Origin: Actinomycetes bacterium
GTDB lineage: Bacteria; Actinomycetota; Thermoleophilia; Solirubrobacterales; 70-9
Direction: 5' to 3'
DNA length: 40,998 nt
Assembly (NCBI GenBank): GCA_023436605.1
Contig: JAEZIQ010000019.1
Location: 1-40,998 of the forward strand
This document shows positions 22,925 through 30,721 of the stretch, piece by piece. A program made the position numbers and the translations under genes. The notes under the pieces are model-generated. The model saw nothing but the letters and a program-made list of their open reading frames with translations, was not told where the DNA came from and ran no database searches. Every line of letters begins with the position of its first letter. Position 1 is the first letter of the stretch.

Positions 22925-23817
22925 CCCAGACCGCACAGGCGGCCGTCCCCGGGAGAAGGTCGGCGGGCCGAAGGCTCGCCGGCATCTTCCAGGGACGGCC
23001 CCGCCTGACCGTCGCGGCCCTCCTGGCCGCACCGCTCGGGTGGCTGGTCATCGGCTACCTGGGGTCACTGGCGGTGATGCTGGTGGCGTCCTTCTGGCAT
23101 CTTGGCGAGCTGAGCGGGGAAGTCCAGCAGGGCTTCAGCCTGGACAACTACAGGACGCTCGTCGAGGAGCCGGTCTACCGCACGATCGCCGGCCGAACGA
23201 TTCTCGTTGCCGCACTGGTCACCCTGACCGACGCGATCCTCGCCTTCCCGATCGCTTTCTTCATGGCCAAGGTGGTGAAACCCCGAACCCGATCGGTCCT
23301 CGTTGTGGCCGTGCTGTTGCCCCTCTGGTCGAGCTACCTGGTCAAGGTCGGGGCGTGGCGATTGATGCTGTCCGAGAACGGGGCGATCAACTGGGCACTC
23401 GAACCGTTCGGGCTGAACGGTCCCGGTTACGGCACGACCGCCGTCTGGCTGGTCATGAGCTACATGTGGCTGCCGTACATGATCATTCCCATCTACGCCG
23501 GGCTGGAGCGGATTCCCGATTCGATCCTTTCGGCATCCGAGGACCTTGGCGCGAAGCCTTTCTACACCTTCCGCAAGGTCGTGGTCCCGATGGTCTTCCC
23601 GGCGGTCGTCGCCGGTTCGATCTTCACCTTCTCGCTGACCATGGGCGACTACATCACGCCGGCGAACGTCTCCTCCACCCAGTTCATCGGCAACGTGGTC
23701 TACTCGAACTTCGGCGACAACCTGCCTCTCGCAGCAGCTTTCACCACGGTTCCGATCCTGGTGATGGTCGTCTACCTGCTGATCGCCCGCCGATTCGGAG
23801 CCTTCGAGCACGTTTGA
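22921..23817 (+). CDS. potB: Spermidine/putrescine ABC permease, CTG start
   Basis: A 298-residue membrane permease. The first ATG/GTG/TTG in this frame is at 23074, but that start would remove the first transmembrane helix, which is encoded upstream (LTVAALLAAPLGWLVIGYLG, then SLAVMLVASFW). The frame is open from 22921 with CTG as the first codon, inside the CTGA overlap with the potD stop. GGAGGT (22909-22914) stands 6 nt before it, an ideal ribosome-binding site. The full-length protein then has six helices and the family's LVAALVTLTDAILAFPIAFF and the EAA loop SEDLGAKPFYTFRKVVVPMV. The CTG start is inferred but well supported. Confidence 0.85.
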   Translation: MTQTAQAAVPGRRSAGRRLAGIFQGRPRLTVAALLAAPLGWLVIGYLGSLAVMLVASFWHLGELSGEVQQGFSLDNYRTLVEEPVYRTIAGRTILVAALVTLTDAILAFPIAFFMAKVVKPRTRSVLVVAVLLPLWSSYLVKVGAWRLMLSENGAINWALEPFGLNGPGYGTTAVWLVMSYMWLPYMIIPIYAGLERIPDSILSASEDLGAKPFYTFRKVVVPMVFPAVVAGSIFTFSLTMGDYITPANVSSTQFIGNVVYSNFGDNLPLAAAFTTVPILVMVVYLLIARRFGAFEHV

Positions 23818-23820
23818 GCC

Positions 23821-24660
23821 ATGACCTTCACGCCCCTGACAAAGAACCTCTTGCGAGTAGCGGTCGGGATCACCCTCGCCTTCATCTACCTGCCGCTTTT
23901 CGTGATCCTTCTCTACGCGGTCAACCCGAGCGACGTACTCGGCTGGCCGCCAGAGGGGGTCACCCTGAACTGGTTCTCCGAGGCCCTTCAGGACAAGGGC
24001 GCCCAGCAGGCGCTGGTGAACTCTCTGAGGGTCGCCACGATCGCCACCCTGATCGCCCTGGTGCTGGGAACACTCGCCTCGCTGGCGGTGGCCAGGCACC
24101 GCTTCTTCGGTCGCGACACGGTGTCCTTCCTGGTTCTGATCCCGATCGCCCTGCCCGGCATCGTCACCGGTATCGCCCTCAACGCGACGTTTACCCAGGT
24201 CATGGGCGTGGATCTCACGCTTTGGACCGTCGTCCTCGCCCACGCGACCTTCTGCATCGTGCTCGTCTTCAACAATGCGGCGGCCCGGCTCCGGCGGATG
24301 TCGACCTCCCTCGAGGACGCCTCGGCCGATCTGGGGGCAACCCCGTGGACCACTTTCCGGCGGGTCACCATCCCCAACATGAGATCGGCGCTGGTGGCCG
24401 GCGGACTGCTCGCTTTCGCTCTCTCTTTCGACGAGATCGTGGTCACCAACTTCACGATCGGGGCCGGCGACAAGACCCTGCCGGTATGGATCTTCGAGGT
24501 CCTCTTCCGGCCGAACCAGCCGGGCAAGGTCTACGCGGTCGCCGTGGTCGCGATCCTGCTTTCAATGATCCCCGTCTACATCGCGAACCGGTTGACCAGG
24601 GAGGAATCGGCCACGGCCTCCGGTGCCGGTGTCGCGGCGCCTGCCATCGCCGAACCCTGA
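23821..24660 (+). CDS. potC: Spermidine/putrescine ABC permease
   Basis: A 279-residue permease, partner of PotB. Six hydrophobic helices are visible, beginning ITLAFIYLPLFVILLYAVN. The cytosolic EAA loop that docks on PotA is EDASADLGATPWTTFRRVTI (about 164-183), a standard match. The family motif LSFDEIVVTNFTIG follows. The ATG is 3 nt after the potB stop, so translation is coupled. The last 20 residues are an Ala/Ser-rich tail. A 7-bp hairpin (24658-24677) starts on its stop codon and may terminate the operon. Confidence 0.94.
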   Translation: MTFTPLTKNLLRVAVGITLAFIYLPLFVILLYAVNPSDVLGWPPEGVTLNWFSEALQDKGAQQALVNSLRVATIATLIALVLGTLASLAVARHRFFGRDTVSFLVLIPIALPGIVTGIALNATFTQVMGVDLTLWTVVLAHATFCIVLVFNNAAARLRRMSTSLEDASADLGATPWTTFRRVTIPNMRSALVAGGLLAFALSFDEIVVTNFTIGAGDKTLPVWIFEVLFRPNQPGKVYAVAVVAILLSMIPVYIANRLTREESATASGAGVAAPAIAEP

Positions 24661-24677
24661 ACCGGCAAATCGGTTCA
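24658..24677 (+). terminator. Hairpin overlapping potC stop codon
   Basis: TGAACCG (24658-24664) and CGGTTCA (24671-24677) are perfect complements around GCAAAT. The TGA stop of potC is the first three bases. A weak U-rich tract (AATTTC) follows, so it is a possible terminator or mRNA 3'-end structure. Confidence 0.4.
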
Positions 24678-24722
24678 CAGAATTTCAACTTCCGGCCCGG
24701 AGTCGGTGCCTACTCTGGCCCC

Positions 24723-24983
24723 ATGGAACGGATCGACATAAGGGCAGCGAGAGTGGCCTCTTCGGAAAGAACCCCCAAGGCGGCAGCCGCGGTGGCTTTC
24801 TCCGGATCCCTGCTCGGCGGAGCCGACAACGTCCAGGCGGTCTCCCTGACCGCGGCAACCCTGGCCGTCGCTGAAATGGCACGAAGTCGCTTCGGCGTGA
24901 AAGGCTTCCGACCCAGTGACAGTCGCAGCCCGGACAACGAAATCGGCGGCCGGATCGGATCGGTCGCCAGCCGCACCCCCTGA
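24723..24983 (+). CDS. Possible small protein, 86 residues
   Basis: A weak candidate. The frame from ATG 24723 encodes an Ala/Ser-rich protein with a possible amphipathic middle (AVAFSGSLLGGADNVQAVSL). It has no recognised domain and no ribosome-binding site. TACTCT lies 6 nt upstream, which would fit a leaderless start, but weakly. It overlaps the start of the DUF3817-like gene by 68 nt in another frame. Codon usage is less GC-biased in the third position than in neighbouring genes, which argues against it. If it is not a gene, 24661-24915 is a non-coding gap holding only the hairpin. Confidence 0.25.
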   Translation: MERIDIRAARVASSERTPKAAAAVAFSGSLLGGADNVQAVSLTAATLAVAEMARSRFGVKGFRPSDSRSPDNEIGGRIGSVASRTP

Positions 24984-25335
24984 TCCTCTCTCCCCGAGGG
25001 GGTTCGGCAACCGTTTCAAAAGGCTGGTCACCTTCCGCCGGATGGAAGTGATCAGCCTTTTCCATTCGCTCGTCTACCTCGGGCTCCTGGTCTGTGCCTT
25101 CCTGCTCGACGGTCCGCAGCCCTTCACCTTCATCTTCGGCCTGACCCATGGTCTGATCTGGATCGGGATGTCGATCACCTCGATCCTCGCGGTCCACTTC
25201 CGGGTGATCAATCTGCGGCTGGCCCTGGCGATCACCCTGCTCGGCTGCGTCGCGCCTTTCTTCGGTTCGATCGAGTTCCTGCTGCAGAGCCGCCAACGGC
25301 GACTGGCCCGCGAGCAGGAGGCCGCTGCTTCGTGA
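24916..25335 (+). CDS. DUF3817-like integral membrane protein
   Basis: A 139-residue membrane protein. After about 35 Pro/Ser-rich residues comes FKRLVTFRRMEVISLFHSL, matching the start of DUF3817, then three transmembrane segments (LVYLGLLVCAFLL, FTFIFGLTHGLIWIGMSITSILA, and LALAITLLGCVAPFFGSIEFLL). It ends with a basic tail (QSRQRRLAREQ). The family has no known function. The GTG at 24916 is the first start that keeps the whole domain; an ATG at 25042 would cut into it. The amidohydrolase GTG overlaps its stop (GTGA), so the two are translationally coupled. Confidence 0.65.
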   Translation: MTVAARTTKSAAGSDRSPAAPPDPLSPRGFGNRFKRLVTFRRMEVISLFHSLVYLGLLVCAFLLDGPQPFTFIFGLTHGLIWIGMSITSILAVHFRVINLRLALAITLLGCVAPFFGSIEFLLQSRQRRLAREQEAAAS

Positions 25336-26618
25336 GCGATCACCGGCGCCTCGCGGTCACCAACGCAGTGCTCGATGGCGAGCCGGTGTCCCTGACCGCG
25401 CTCGACGGGGTGATCACCGCGATCGGCCCCGACGCCGCCACCGAGTTCAATGCGGAGGAAACCCTCGACGCCGGCGGGGCCACGCTCAGCCCGCCGCTGG
25501 TCAATGGTCACACCCACGCCGCGATGACCCTTTTCCGTGGGCACGGTGATGACCTGCCGCTGATGCGCTGGCTGCAGGAAGCGATCTGGCCGGTCGAGGC
25601 GAAACTCGAAGCCGACGACGTCTACTGGGGCACCAGACTGGCCTGCCTGGAGATGATCCGCAGTGGCACGATCGGCTTCTGGGACATGTACTGGCAGCCC
25701 GCCTCGACCGCTCGGGCGGTCGAGGATGCCGGACTGAGGGCGGTGATCGGCCCGCCGCTCTTCGATCCGCCCGGCCGTCCGCTCGAAGACCGGAACCGGG
25801 AACTGGAAGCCCACCTCGACGAACTGGCCGGTTTCGGTGACCGGATCGCTGCCGCGGTCGCACCCCACTCGATCTACACGGTCGGCACCGCCAGCCTCGA
25901 GTACGCGGTCGGCCTGGCCGAGGATCGGGATCTTCCGGTCCACATCCACCTTTCGGAAACGGAGGGTGAGGTGGTCGACTGCGTCGCGGCCCACGGCATG
26001 CGTCCGGCCGCCTATCTTGACAGTCTCGGCATGCTCGGGCCGAACACGACCCTGGCCCACGGAGTCTGGCTCGACCGCGAGGAACTCGAACTGATCGCTG
26101 ACCGCAGAGCCACCGTTACCACCAACCCGGTCGCCAACATGAAGCTTGCCGTGGCCGGGGTTTTCCCCTATCCGGAGGCGGCCCGGGCCGGCGTCCCGAT
26201 CGCCCTGGGAACCGACGGAGCGGGATCGAACAACTCGCTCGACCTGCTGGCGGACCTCAAGGTTTTCGCCCTGGTCCAGCGCCACAGCGCCGCCGACGCC
26301 GAGGCGATTCCGATGGGTGATGCCTGGGCGATCGCCACCGGCCAGCGCTCGGAGCTGATCGGCAACCTCGGCCGCCCCTCGATCCCGGCCACGGAACCGC
26401 TTACGGTCGGCGCCCCGGCCGACTTCATCCTGCTCGACTCCGGGGCCCCCGAGCTGACGGTCGGCAATCCGACCTCAAACCTCGTCTACGCAGCCAGCGG
26501 CGACGCGGTGAGACACACGGTCGTCGACGGAAAGGTCCTGATGAGGGACCGCACCGTCGAAGACCACGAAGAGATCCTCGCCCGCGCCCGCGAACGCGCC
26601 ACCCGCCTCTTCTCCTGA
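25332..26618 (+). CDS. Amidohydrolase, MTA/SAH deaminase-like
   Basis: A 428-residue metal-dependent deaminase of the amidohydrolase superfamily, related to 5-methylthioadenosine/S-adenosylhomocysteine deaminase (MtaD) and chlorohydrolases. Metal and catalytic motifs are in order: NGHTHAAMTLFRG (about 59-71), APHSIYT, HIHLSETEGEV (catalytic Glu in SETEGE), LAHGVW and GTDGAGSNNSLDLL. A C-terminal beta-sandwich strand (VDGKVLMRDRTV) is present. It starts with GTG overlapping the previous stop by 4 nt. The gene sits after the potADBC genes. MTA is a by-product of polyamine synthesis, so a link is plausible but not shown. The exact substrate cannot be told from sequence alone. Confidence 0.85.
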   Translation: MSDHRRLAVTNAVLDGEPVSLTALDGVITAIGPDAATEFNAEETLDAGGATLSPPLVNGHTHAAMTLFRGHGDDLPLMRWLQEAIWPVEAKLEADDVYWGTRLACLEMIRSGTIGFWDMYWQPASTARAVEDAGLRAVIGPPLFDPPGRPLEDRNRELEAHLDELAGFGDRIAAAVAPHSIYTVGTASLEYAVGLAEDRDLPVHIHLSETEGEVVDCVAAHGMRPAAYLDSLGMLGPNTTLAHGVWLDREELELIADRRATVTTNPVANMKLAVAGVFPYPEAARAGVPIALGTDGAGSNNSLDLLADLKVFALVQRHSAADAEAIPMGDAWAIATGQRSELIGNLGRPSIPATEPLTVGAPADFILLDSGAPELTVGNPTSNLVYAASGDAVRHTVVDGKVLMRDRTVEDHEEILARARERATRLFS

Positions 26619-26652
26619 CTCCCGCACCCCTGCCCCAGCGGGTACCCGACTT

Positions 26653-27924
26653 CTAGAGATAACCCATCGGGTCCTGGGCAGCGCCGTTGATCCGAACCTC
26701 GAAGTGGAGGTGGGGGCCGGTGCTGGCGCCAGTGTTGCCCGAGTAACCGATCACGTTGCCCTGGGTTACCGACTGTCCGGAGGAGACGGCGAATCCGGAC
26801 TGGTGGGCATAGCAGGTGGAGAGTCCGCTGCCGTGGTCAATGCAGGTGTAGTTGCCGTAGCCGCCGTTGTAGGAGGCCATGATCACGGTGCCGCTGGCGG
26901 CGGCGCGGATCGGAGTGCCTTCCGGCACGGAAATGTCGATGCCCTCGTGGTAGGTCGAGCCGATGCCGCCCGGTGAGCTGCGGGGACCGAAGCCGGAGGA
27001 AAGGGTGCCGCTGAGAGGCCAGATCAGTCCGGCGGCCGACGGCGATGACATCGGGCCGGCCGGCAGGACGCTCACCCCGGAGGCGGCGGCGATCTGTTCG
27101 GCGATCTTCTGCTGCAGGTCGGCCTGGATGTCTTCGAGGTGGTCGACCTTGCCGTTGATGCTCTCGACTTTGGCCCTGCGGTCGGCACGGACGGCGGCCA
27201 GCTCGGCCTGCTGTGACTCGACGGCCGCGCGGGCGGTGGCGAGGTTCTTCTCTTCGGCAGCGATCTCGTCGCGGGCACTTTCGATCGTGTCCTTGGCCTT
27301 CTTCAGCCGGACGACGAGCGCTTCCTGCTGGTCGCGGAGGTCCCGTACCCGGGTCACGATCGATTCGTTGCGATTCTGGATCTGCTCGATGTAGCTGGTG
27401 CTTTCGATCAGGTCGCCGTAGCTCTTGGTGGTCAGGATCAGATCCGACATGTCCGAGTCGCCGGCCTTGTAGATCGCGATCAACCGGTCCCGGAGGACGC
27501 CCAGGGACCGTTTCAGGCGGTCGGCGAGAATTTTCAGTTCCTCATAGGCCCTGTCGACCTGGGCCTGGGCCCGGTCGAGTTCTTCCTGCTTGGCCGCGAG
27601 ACGCAGTTCGGCGTCGCGCTCTTCGGCCCGCAGGGCGGAAACCTGGACTTCGTAATCACTGATCCGGGCGCTGAGGCCCGCGATCTCGTCGGTCAGGACG
27701 CCCTTCTTCTCGTTCTGGGCGGCAATTTTTTCCTTGGTCCGGTTGAGCTTGTCTTCGGTCGAAGCGGACGCCGAAGAGCCTGCCGCGGACAGGATCAGGG
27801 CCAGCACGAGGGCCGCGAAAGCCAGCAGCAATGCGGCACGGGACTTGTTTCGTCGGACCACAGAGGGACCGGAATTGAGGGGACTTACGAAGTGCACTCC
27901 GAGGGACTGTAAAGACATGCACAC
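26653..27924 (-). CDS. Coiled-coil M23 peptidoglycan endopeptidase
   Basis: A 423-residue secreted cell-wall hydrolase (zinc endopeptidase). The signal segment is RAALLLAFAALVLALILSAA (about 29-48). A long coiled coil runs from about 55 to 280. The C-terminal LytM/M23 domain has the metal ligands in YHEGIDISVP (His326, Asp330) and GPHLHFEV (His405, His407), so it looks active. The coiled coil shares near-identical stretches with the NlpC/P60 protein at 36016-37242 (IQNRNESIVTRVRDLRDQ here). The start is GTG at 27924, with AGAAGG 6 nt upstream, or possibly ATG at 27918. It is divergent from proV, with 67 nt between. Homologous coiled coils (EnvC-type) control amidases at division. Confidence 0.88.
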   Translation of the reverse strand: MCMSLQSLGVHFVSPLNSGPSVVRRNKSRAALLLAFAALVLALILSAAGSSASASTEDKLNRTKEKIAAQNEKKGVLTDEIAGLSARISDYEVQVSALRAEERDAELRLAAKQEELDRAQAQVDRAYEELKILADRLKRSLGVLRDRLIAIYKAGDSDMSDLILTTKSYGDLIESTSYIEQIQNRNESIVTRVRDLRDQQEALVVRLKKAKDTIESARDEIAAEEKNLATARAAVESQQAELAAVRADRRAKVESINGKVDHLEDIQADLQQKIAEQIAAASGVSVLPAGPMSSPSAAGLIWPLSGTLSSGFGPRSSPGGIGSTYHEGIDISVPEGTPIRAAASGTVIMASYNGGYGNYTCIDHGSGLSTCYAHQSGFAVSSGQSVTQGNVIGYSGNTGASTGPHLHFEVRINGAAQDPMGYL

Positions 27925-27978
27925 AAAGCGCCTTCTGCCTGGGAGTCATGCAAGCCGTTTTGCCGCGGGTCCCGGGCG

Positions 27979-27984
27979 TAGGAT
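27979..27984 (+). promoter_or_regulatory. -10 box of leaderless proV-like gene
   Basis: TAGGAT lies 7 nt before the GTG at 27992, in the 67-bp divergent gap between the M23 and ABC genes. Confidence 0.4.
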
Positions 27985-27991
27985 CGTTCAG

Positions 27992-29161
27992 GTGACTGCG
28001 GAAAGCGTTACTGCGTCGCCCGTCAGGTTCGAGTCCGTGACCAAGCGTTACCCCGGCGCGGACTCGGTCGCGGTCGAGGAGCTCAGCTTCGAGGTGCCCG
28101 CCGGCGAGATCTGCGTGCTGGTCGGACCTTCCGGCTGTGGCAAGACCACCGCGCTCAGGATGGTCAACCGCACGGTCGAGATGACATCCGGCGACATTCA
28201 GATCGGGGGGCGGTCGGTCAAGGACGGTGACCCGGCCCGCCTGCGCCGCGAGATCGGTTACGTGATCCAGCAGATCGGCCTCTTCCCCCACCGGACGATC
28301 AGCCAGAACATCGGCACGGTGCCGGCACTTCTCGGATGGGACAAGGACCGGATCAACGCCCGCTCGCAGGAGCTGCTCAAGCTGATCGGTCTCGACCCCG
28401 AGTACGGCGACCGCTACCCGAGCCAGCTTTCCGGTGGCCAGCAGCAGCGGGTCGGGGTGGCCCGGGCCCTGGCGGTCGACCCCCCGGTGATGTTGATGGA
28501 CGAGCCCTTCGGGGCGATCGACCCGATCAACCGCGGCCGGCTCCAGAACGAGTTCCTCCGGCTCCAGTCGGAACTGCGCAAGACGGTCCTCTTCGTCACC
28601 CATGACGTCGACGAGGCGATCAAGATGGGTGACCGGGTGGCGGTCCTGAAGAAGGGCGGCAAGCTGGCCCAGTACGCGACGCCGACCGAACTGCTGATGG
28701 AACCGGCCGACGATTTCGTCGAGGACTTCGTCGGAGCCGACCGGGCGCTGAAGAGGCTCGCCCTGATGCGGGTCCGGGACGTTGACCTCTGGACCGCCCC
28801 CCTGGCCCAGTCCGGCGCCCCGACCGCGCCGGTCCGGGTCGCGGTCGAGGCGGCCGAGGTCCCACACGCGCTTCTGGTCGACGGCGAAAACCGGCCGCGC
28901 GGGTGGCTTTCGGACCGCGACCTCTCGGGTCAAAGAGTGCCGGAAGCTCCGGATTCGGTAGCCGACCCGGTCATCGATGCCGACTCCGTTCTCCGGGACG
29001 CTCTCGCGAGTCTGCTCCAGAGCGGCTCGCATTACGCCCCGGTCGTCGATCCGCAGGGCAGGCTGACCGGGGTACTTTCGGTCGAGATCGTCTCAGACTT
29101 CCTTTCTTCGGCCAAGGCGTCGGAGTCCGAGCTGACCGCAACCGAGCGGCCCCATGATTGA
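27992..29161 (+). CDS. Glycine betaine/choline-type ABC transporter ATPase with CBS tail
   Basis: A 389-residue ATPase of the ProV/OpuCA type. Walker A is VGPSGCGKTTALR, the Q-loop QQIGLFPHRT, the signature QLSGGQQQRVGVARAL and Walker B LMDEPFGAIDPI, then VTHDVDEA. After the ATPase a C-terminal CBS-like region follows (ALLVDGENRPRGWLSDRDL, then SHYAPVVDPQGRLTGVLSVEIV). CBS modules in OpuA sense ionic strength, so osmotic gating is plausible. The frame is open to 27734, but the conserved N-terminus starts at the GTG at 27992, which has a -10 box. It overlaps the first permease gene by 8 nt. Genes in order: ATPase, permease, permease, binding protein. Confidence 0.93.
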   Translation: MTAESVTASPVRFESVTKRYPGADSVAVEELSFEVPAGEICVLVGPSGCGKTTALRMVNRTVEMTSGDIQIGGRSVKDGDPARLRREIGYVIQQIGLFPHRTISQNIGTVPALLGWDKDRINARSQELLKLIGLDPEYGDRYPSQLSGGQQQRVGVARALAVDPPVMLMDEPFGAIDPINRGRLQNEFLRLQSELRKTVLFVTHDVDEAIKMGDRVAVLKKGGKLAQYATPTELLMEPADDFVEDFVGADRALKRLALMRVRDVDLWTAPLAQSGAPTAPVRVAVEAAEVPHALLVDGENRPRGWLSDRDLSGQRVPEAPDSVADPVIDADSVLRDALASLLQSGSHYAPVVDPQGRLTGVLSVEIVSDFLSSAKASESELTATERPHD

Positions 29162-29897
29162 TGCGGTCACCCAGGCGACGGCACGGCTGGCGGTAGTCGA
29201 CGACAGTTTCTTCACCGACCGCTCCGACGGTGGCTGCATTCAGGAGAACAGACTCTTCTGTCCGGACTGGGTGGCCGACAACTACGACCGTTACGTCGAC
29301 CCGACCCTGCAGCACCTGGTCCTGGTCGGCTCCGCGGTGGCGGCCGGTTTCATGATCGCCTTCGGACTTGCGATCCTCGCCCACCGGCACCGCTTCCTCC
29401 AGACCCCGTTTCTTGCCGGCACCGGAATCCTTTACACGATCCCCTCGATCTCGTTCTTCTTCCTGCTCCTGCCGCTCACCGGGCGCGGAGCGACCACCGC
29501 GATCATTGCGCTGACCGCCTTCAATCTGCAGATCATCTTCCGCAACATCACCACCGGGCTCAGGAACGTCCCGGTGAGCGTGACCGAGGCAGCGACCGGG
29601 ATCGGTATGACCAGGTCCCAGATCCTCTGGAAAGTCGAATTGCCGTTGGCGATGCCGGAAATAATCGCCGGACTCAGAATCGCAACCGTGAGCACGGTAG
29701 CGCTCGCCACCCTCGCGGTATTCGCCAATGGCGGCGGGCTGGGGACCGAGATCGTCACCGGCTCGAACATCACTTTCAAGACCGGAATCATCGTGGCAGG
29801 GTCGATCGCCGTGATCATGGCGATTCTCTTTGATGGTCTCCTGCTCCTGGCCGGCAAGATGCTCGCCCCCTGGAAACGGAAGCAGCTGGCGGTGTGA
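29154..29897 (+). CDS. Osmoprotectant ABC permease 1 (ProW/OpuCB-like)
   Basis: A 247-residue permease. About five to six transmembrane helices are visible, with LVLVGSAVAAGFMIAFGLAIL first. The EAA loop TEAATGIGMTRSQILWKVELP is a standard match and docks on the ATPase. The N-terminal 50 residues before the first helix include two Cys residues (GGCIQENRLFCPDW), an extracellular or disulfide-bonded extension. The ATG lies inside the end of the ATPase gene (8-nt overlap). Its stop overlaps the next GTG (GTGA). It probably acts with the second permease as a heterodimer. Confidence 0.92.
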   Translation: MIDAVTQATARLAVVDDSFFTDRSDGGCIQENRLFCPDWVADNYDRYVDPTLQHLVLVGSAVAAGFMIAFGLAILAHRHRFLQTPFLAGTGILYTIPSISFFFLLLPLTGRGATTAIIALTAFNLQIIFRNITTGLRNVPVSVTEAATGIGMTRSQILWKVELPLAMPEIIAGLRIATVSTVALATLAVFANGGGLGTEIVTGSNITFKTGIIVAGSIAVIMAILFDGLLLLAGKMLAPWKRKQLAV

Positions 29898-30622
29898 TCC
29901 TGGTGCCGGCGCCTCCCATTCCCACCGCAGCTTTCGGGCTCTTCGGTGACGCGTTCGACTTCGTCTTCTCCGGTCGCGAAGCCGAAACCGGCGGAGTCAC
30001 GGTCGGCGGCACCAGTCAGGTGCTCGACCTGGCCGTGAAGCAGCTCGAGGTCACTCTGCTCGCCCTTTTCGTGGCGATCCTGCTGGCTCTCCCGGTCGGC
30101 CTCTGGCTCGGACACCGGAAAACCGGTGAGTTCCTTGCCGTTTCGGCCGGCAACGCGGGCCGGGCGATCCCCGAGCTCGCCCTGATCGCCCTCATGGCCG
30201 CGGCAATCGGCGTCGGGATGGTCAACCTCGTCGTGGCACTCGCCATCCTCGGCATCCCGCCGATCCTGACCAACACCTTCGTCGGGATCAGCCAGGTGGA
30301 CCGCGCCTCGGTCGAGGCGGCCCGCGGCATGGGCATGACCGAGACGACGATCGTCCGCAAGGTCGAATTGCCACTGGCGATCCCGACCATCATGGGCGGG
30401 GTCCGGACCGCGGCGATCAACATCATCGCCACCGCCACGATCGCTCCCCTGGCCGGAATTCTCACCCTCGGCGACTTCATCATCGCCCGCAACGTCTACG
30501 GCGACGCCGGGGTCCTTGCGGGGGCGGTCCTGGTCGCGCTTATGGCTCTGGCACTGGAAGGAACCCTGGCCGGAATTCAGTGGGCGATGACCTCAAAGGG
30601 CCTCAGGCTGAACCGCTCCTGA
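29894..30622 (+). CDS. Osmoprotectant ABC permease 2 (OpuCD-like)
   Basis: A 242-residue permease, paralogous to the preceding one. The EAA loop is VEAARGMGMTETTIVRKVELP (about 138-158), preceded by AGNAGRAIPELALIALMAAAIGVGM. The first 35 residues are hydrophobic-poor and come before the membrane part. It starts with GTG in a 4-nt overlap with the previous stop. A GC hairpin (30633-30656) follows, then the binding-protein gene. Confidence 0.92.
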   Translation: MILVPAPPIPTAAFGLFGDAFDFVFSGREAETGGVTVGGTSQVLDLAVKQLEVTLLALFVAILLALPVGLWLGHRKTGEFLAVSAGNAGRAIPELALIALMAAAIGVGMVNLVVALAILGIPPILTNTFVGISQVDRASVEAARGMGMTETTIVRKVELPLAIPTIMGGVRTAAINIIATATIAPLAGILTLGDFIIARNVYGDAGVLAGAVLVALMALALEGTLAGIQWAMTSKGLRLNRS

Positions 30623-30632
30623 CGCACTTTCT

Positions 30633-30656
30633 GGGCGGATTCATGCTTGGCCGCCC
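30633..30656 (+). other. Intergenic hairpin before the binding-protein gene
   Basis: GGGCGG (30633-30638) and CCGCCC (30651-30656) form a perfect 6-bp stem with a 12-nt loop, 11 nt after the second permease stop. There is no U-tract. It may stabilise or process the mRNA so that the binding protein is made in excess; this is inference. Confidence 0.35.
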
Positions 30657-30721
30657 GACCAGCCGGATACGGTAGCTGAGAGATCCATCCAGTCCACCCC
30701 CAGTCAAGGAGAGAACGAGAG

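Noticed and set aside
23040..24983. A 647-residue open frame overlapping potB and potC
   Set aside because: It runs in another frame through two clear permease genes. Only its last 86 codons (from 24723) were kept, as a weak separate candidate.
27925..27991. A possible c-di-AMP riboswitch before the M23 gene, common for wall hydrolases in actinobacteria
   Set aside because: The 67-nt gap is too short and shows none of the conserved riboswitch segments I could recognise.
27656..29032. A 458-residue open frame opposite the ProV-like gene
   Set aside because: It is a shadow of the ATPase gene and of the start of the M23 gene, with no domain of its own.
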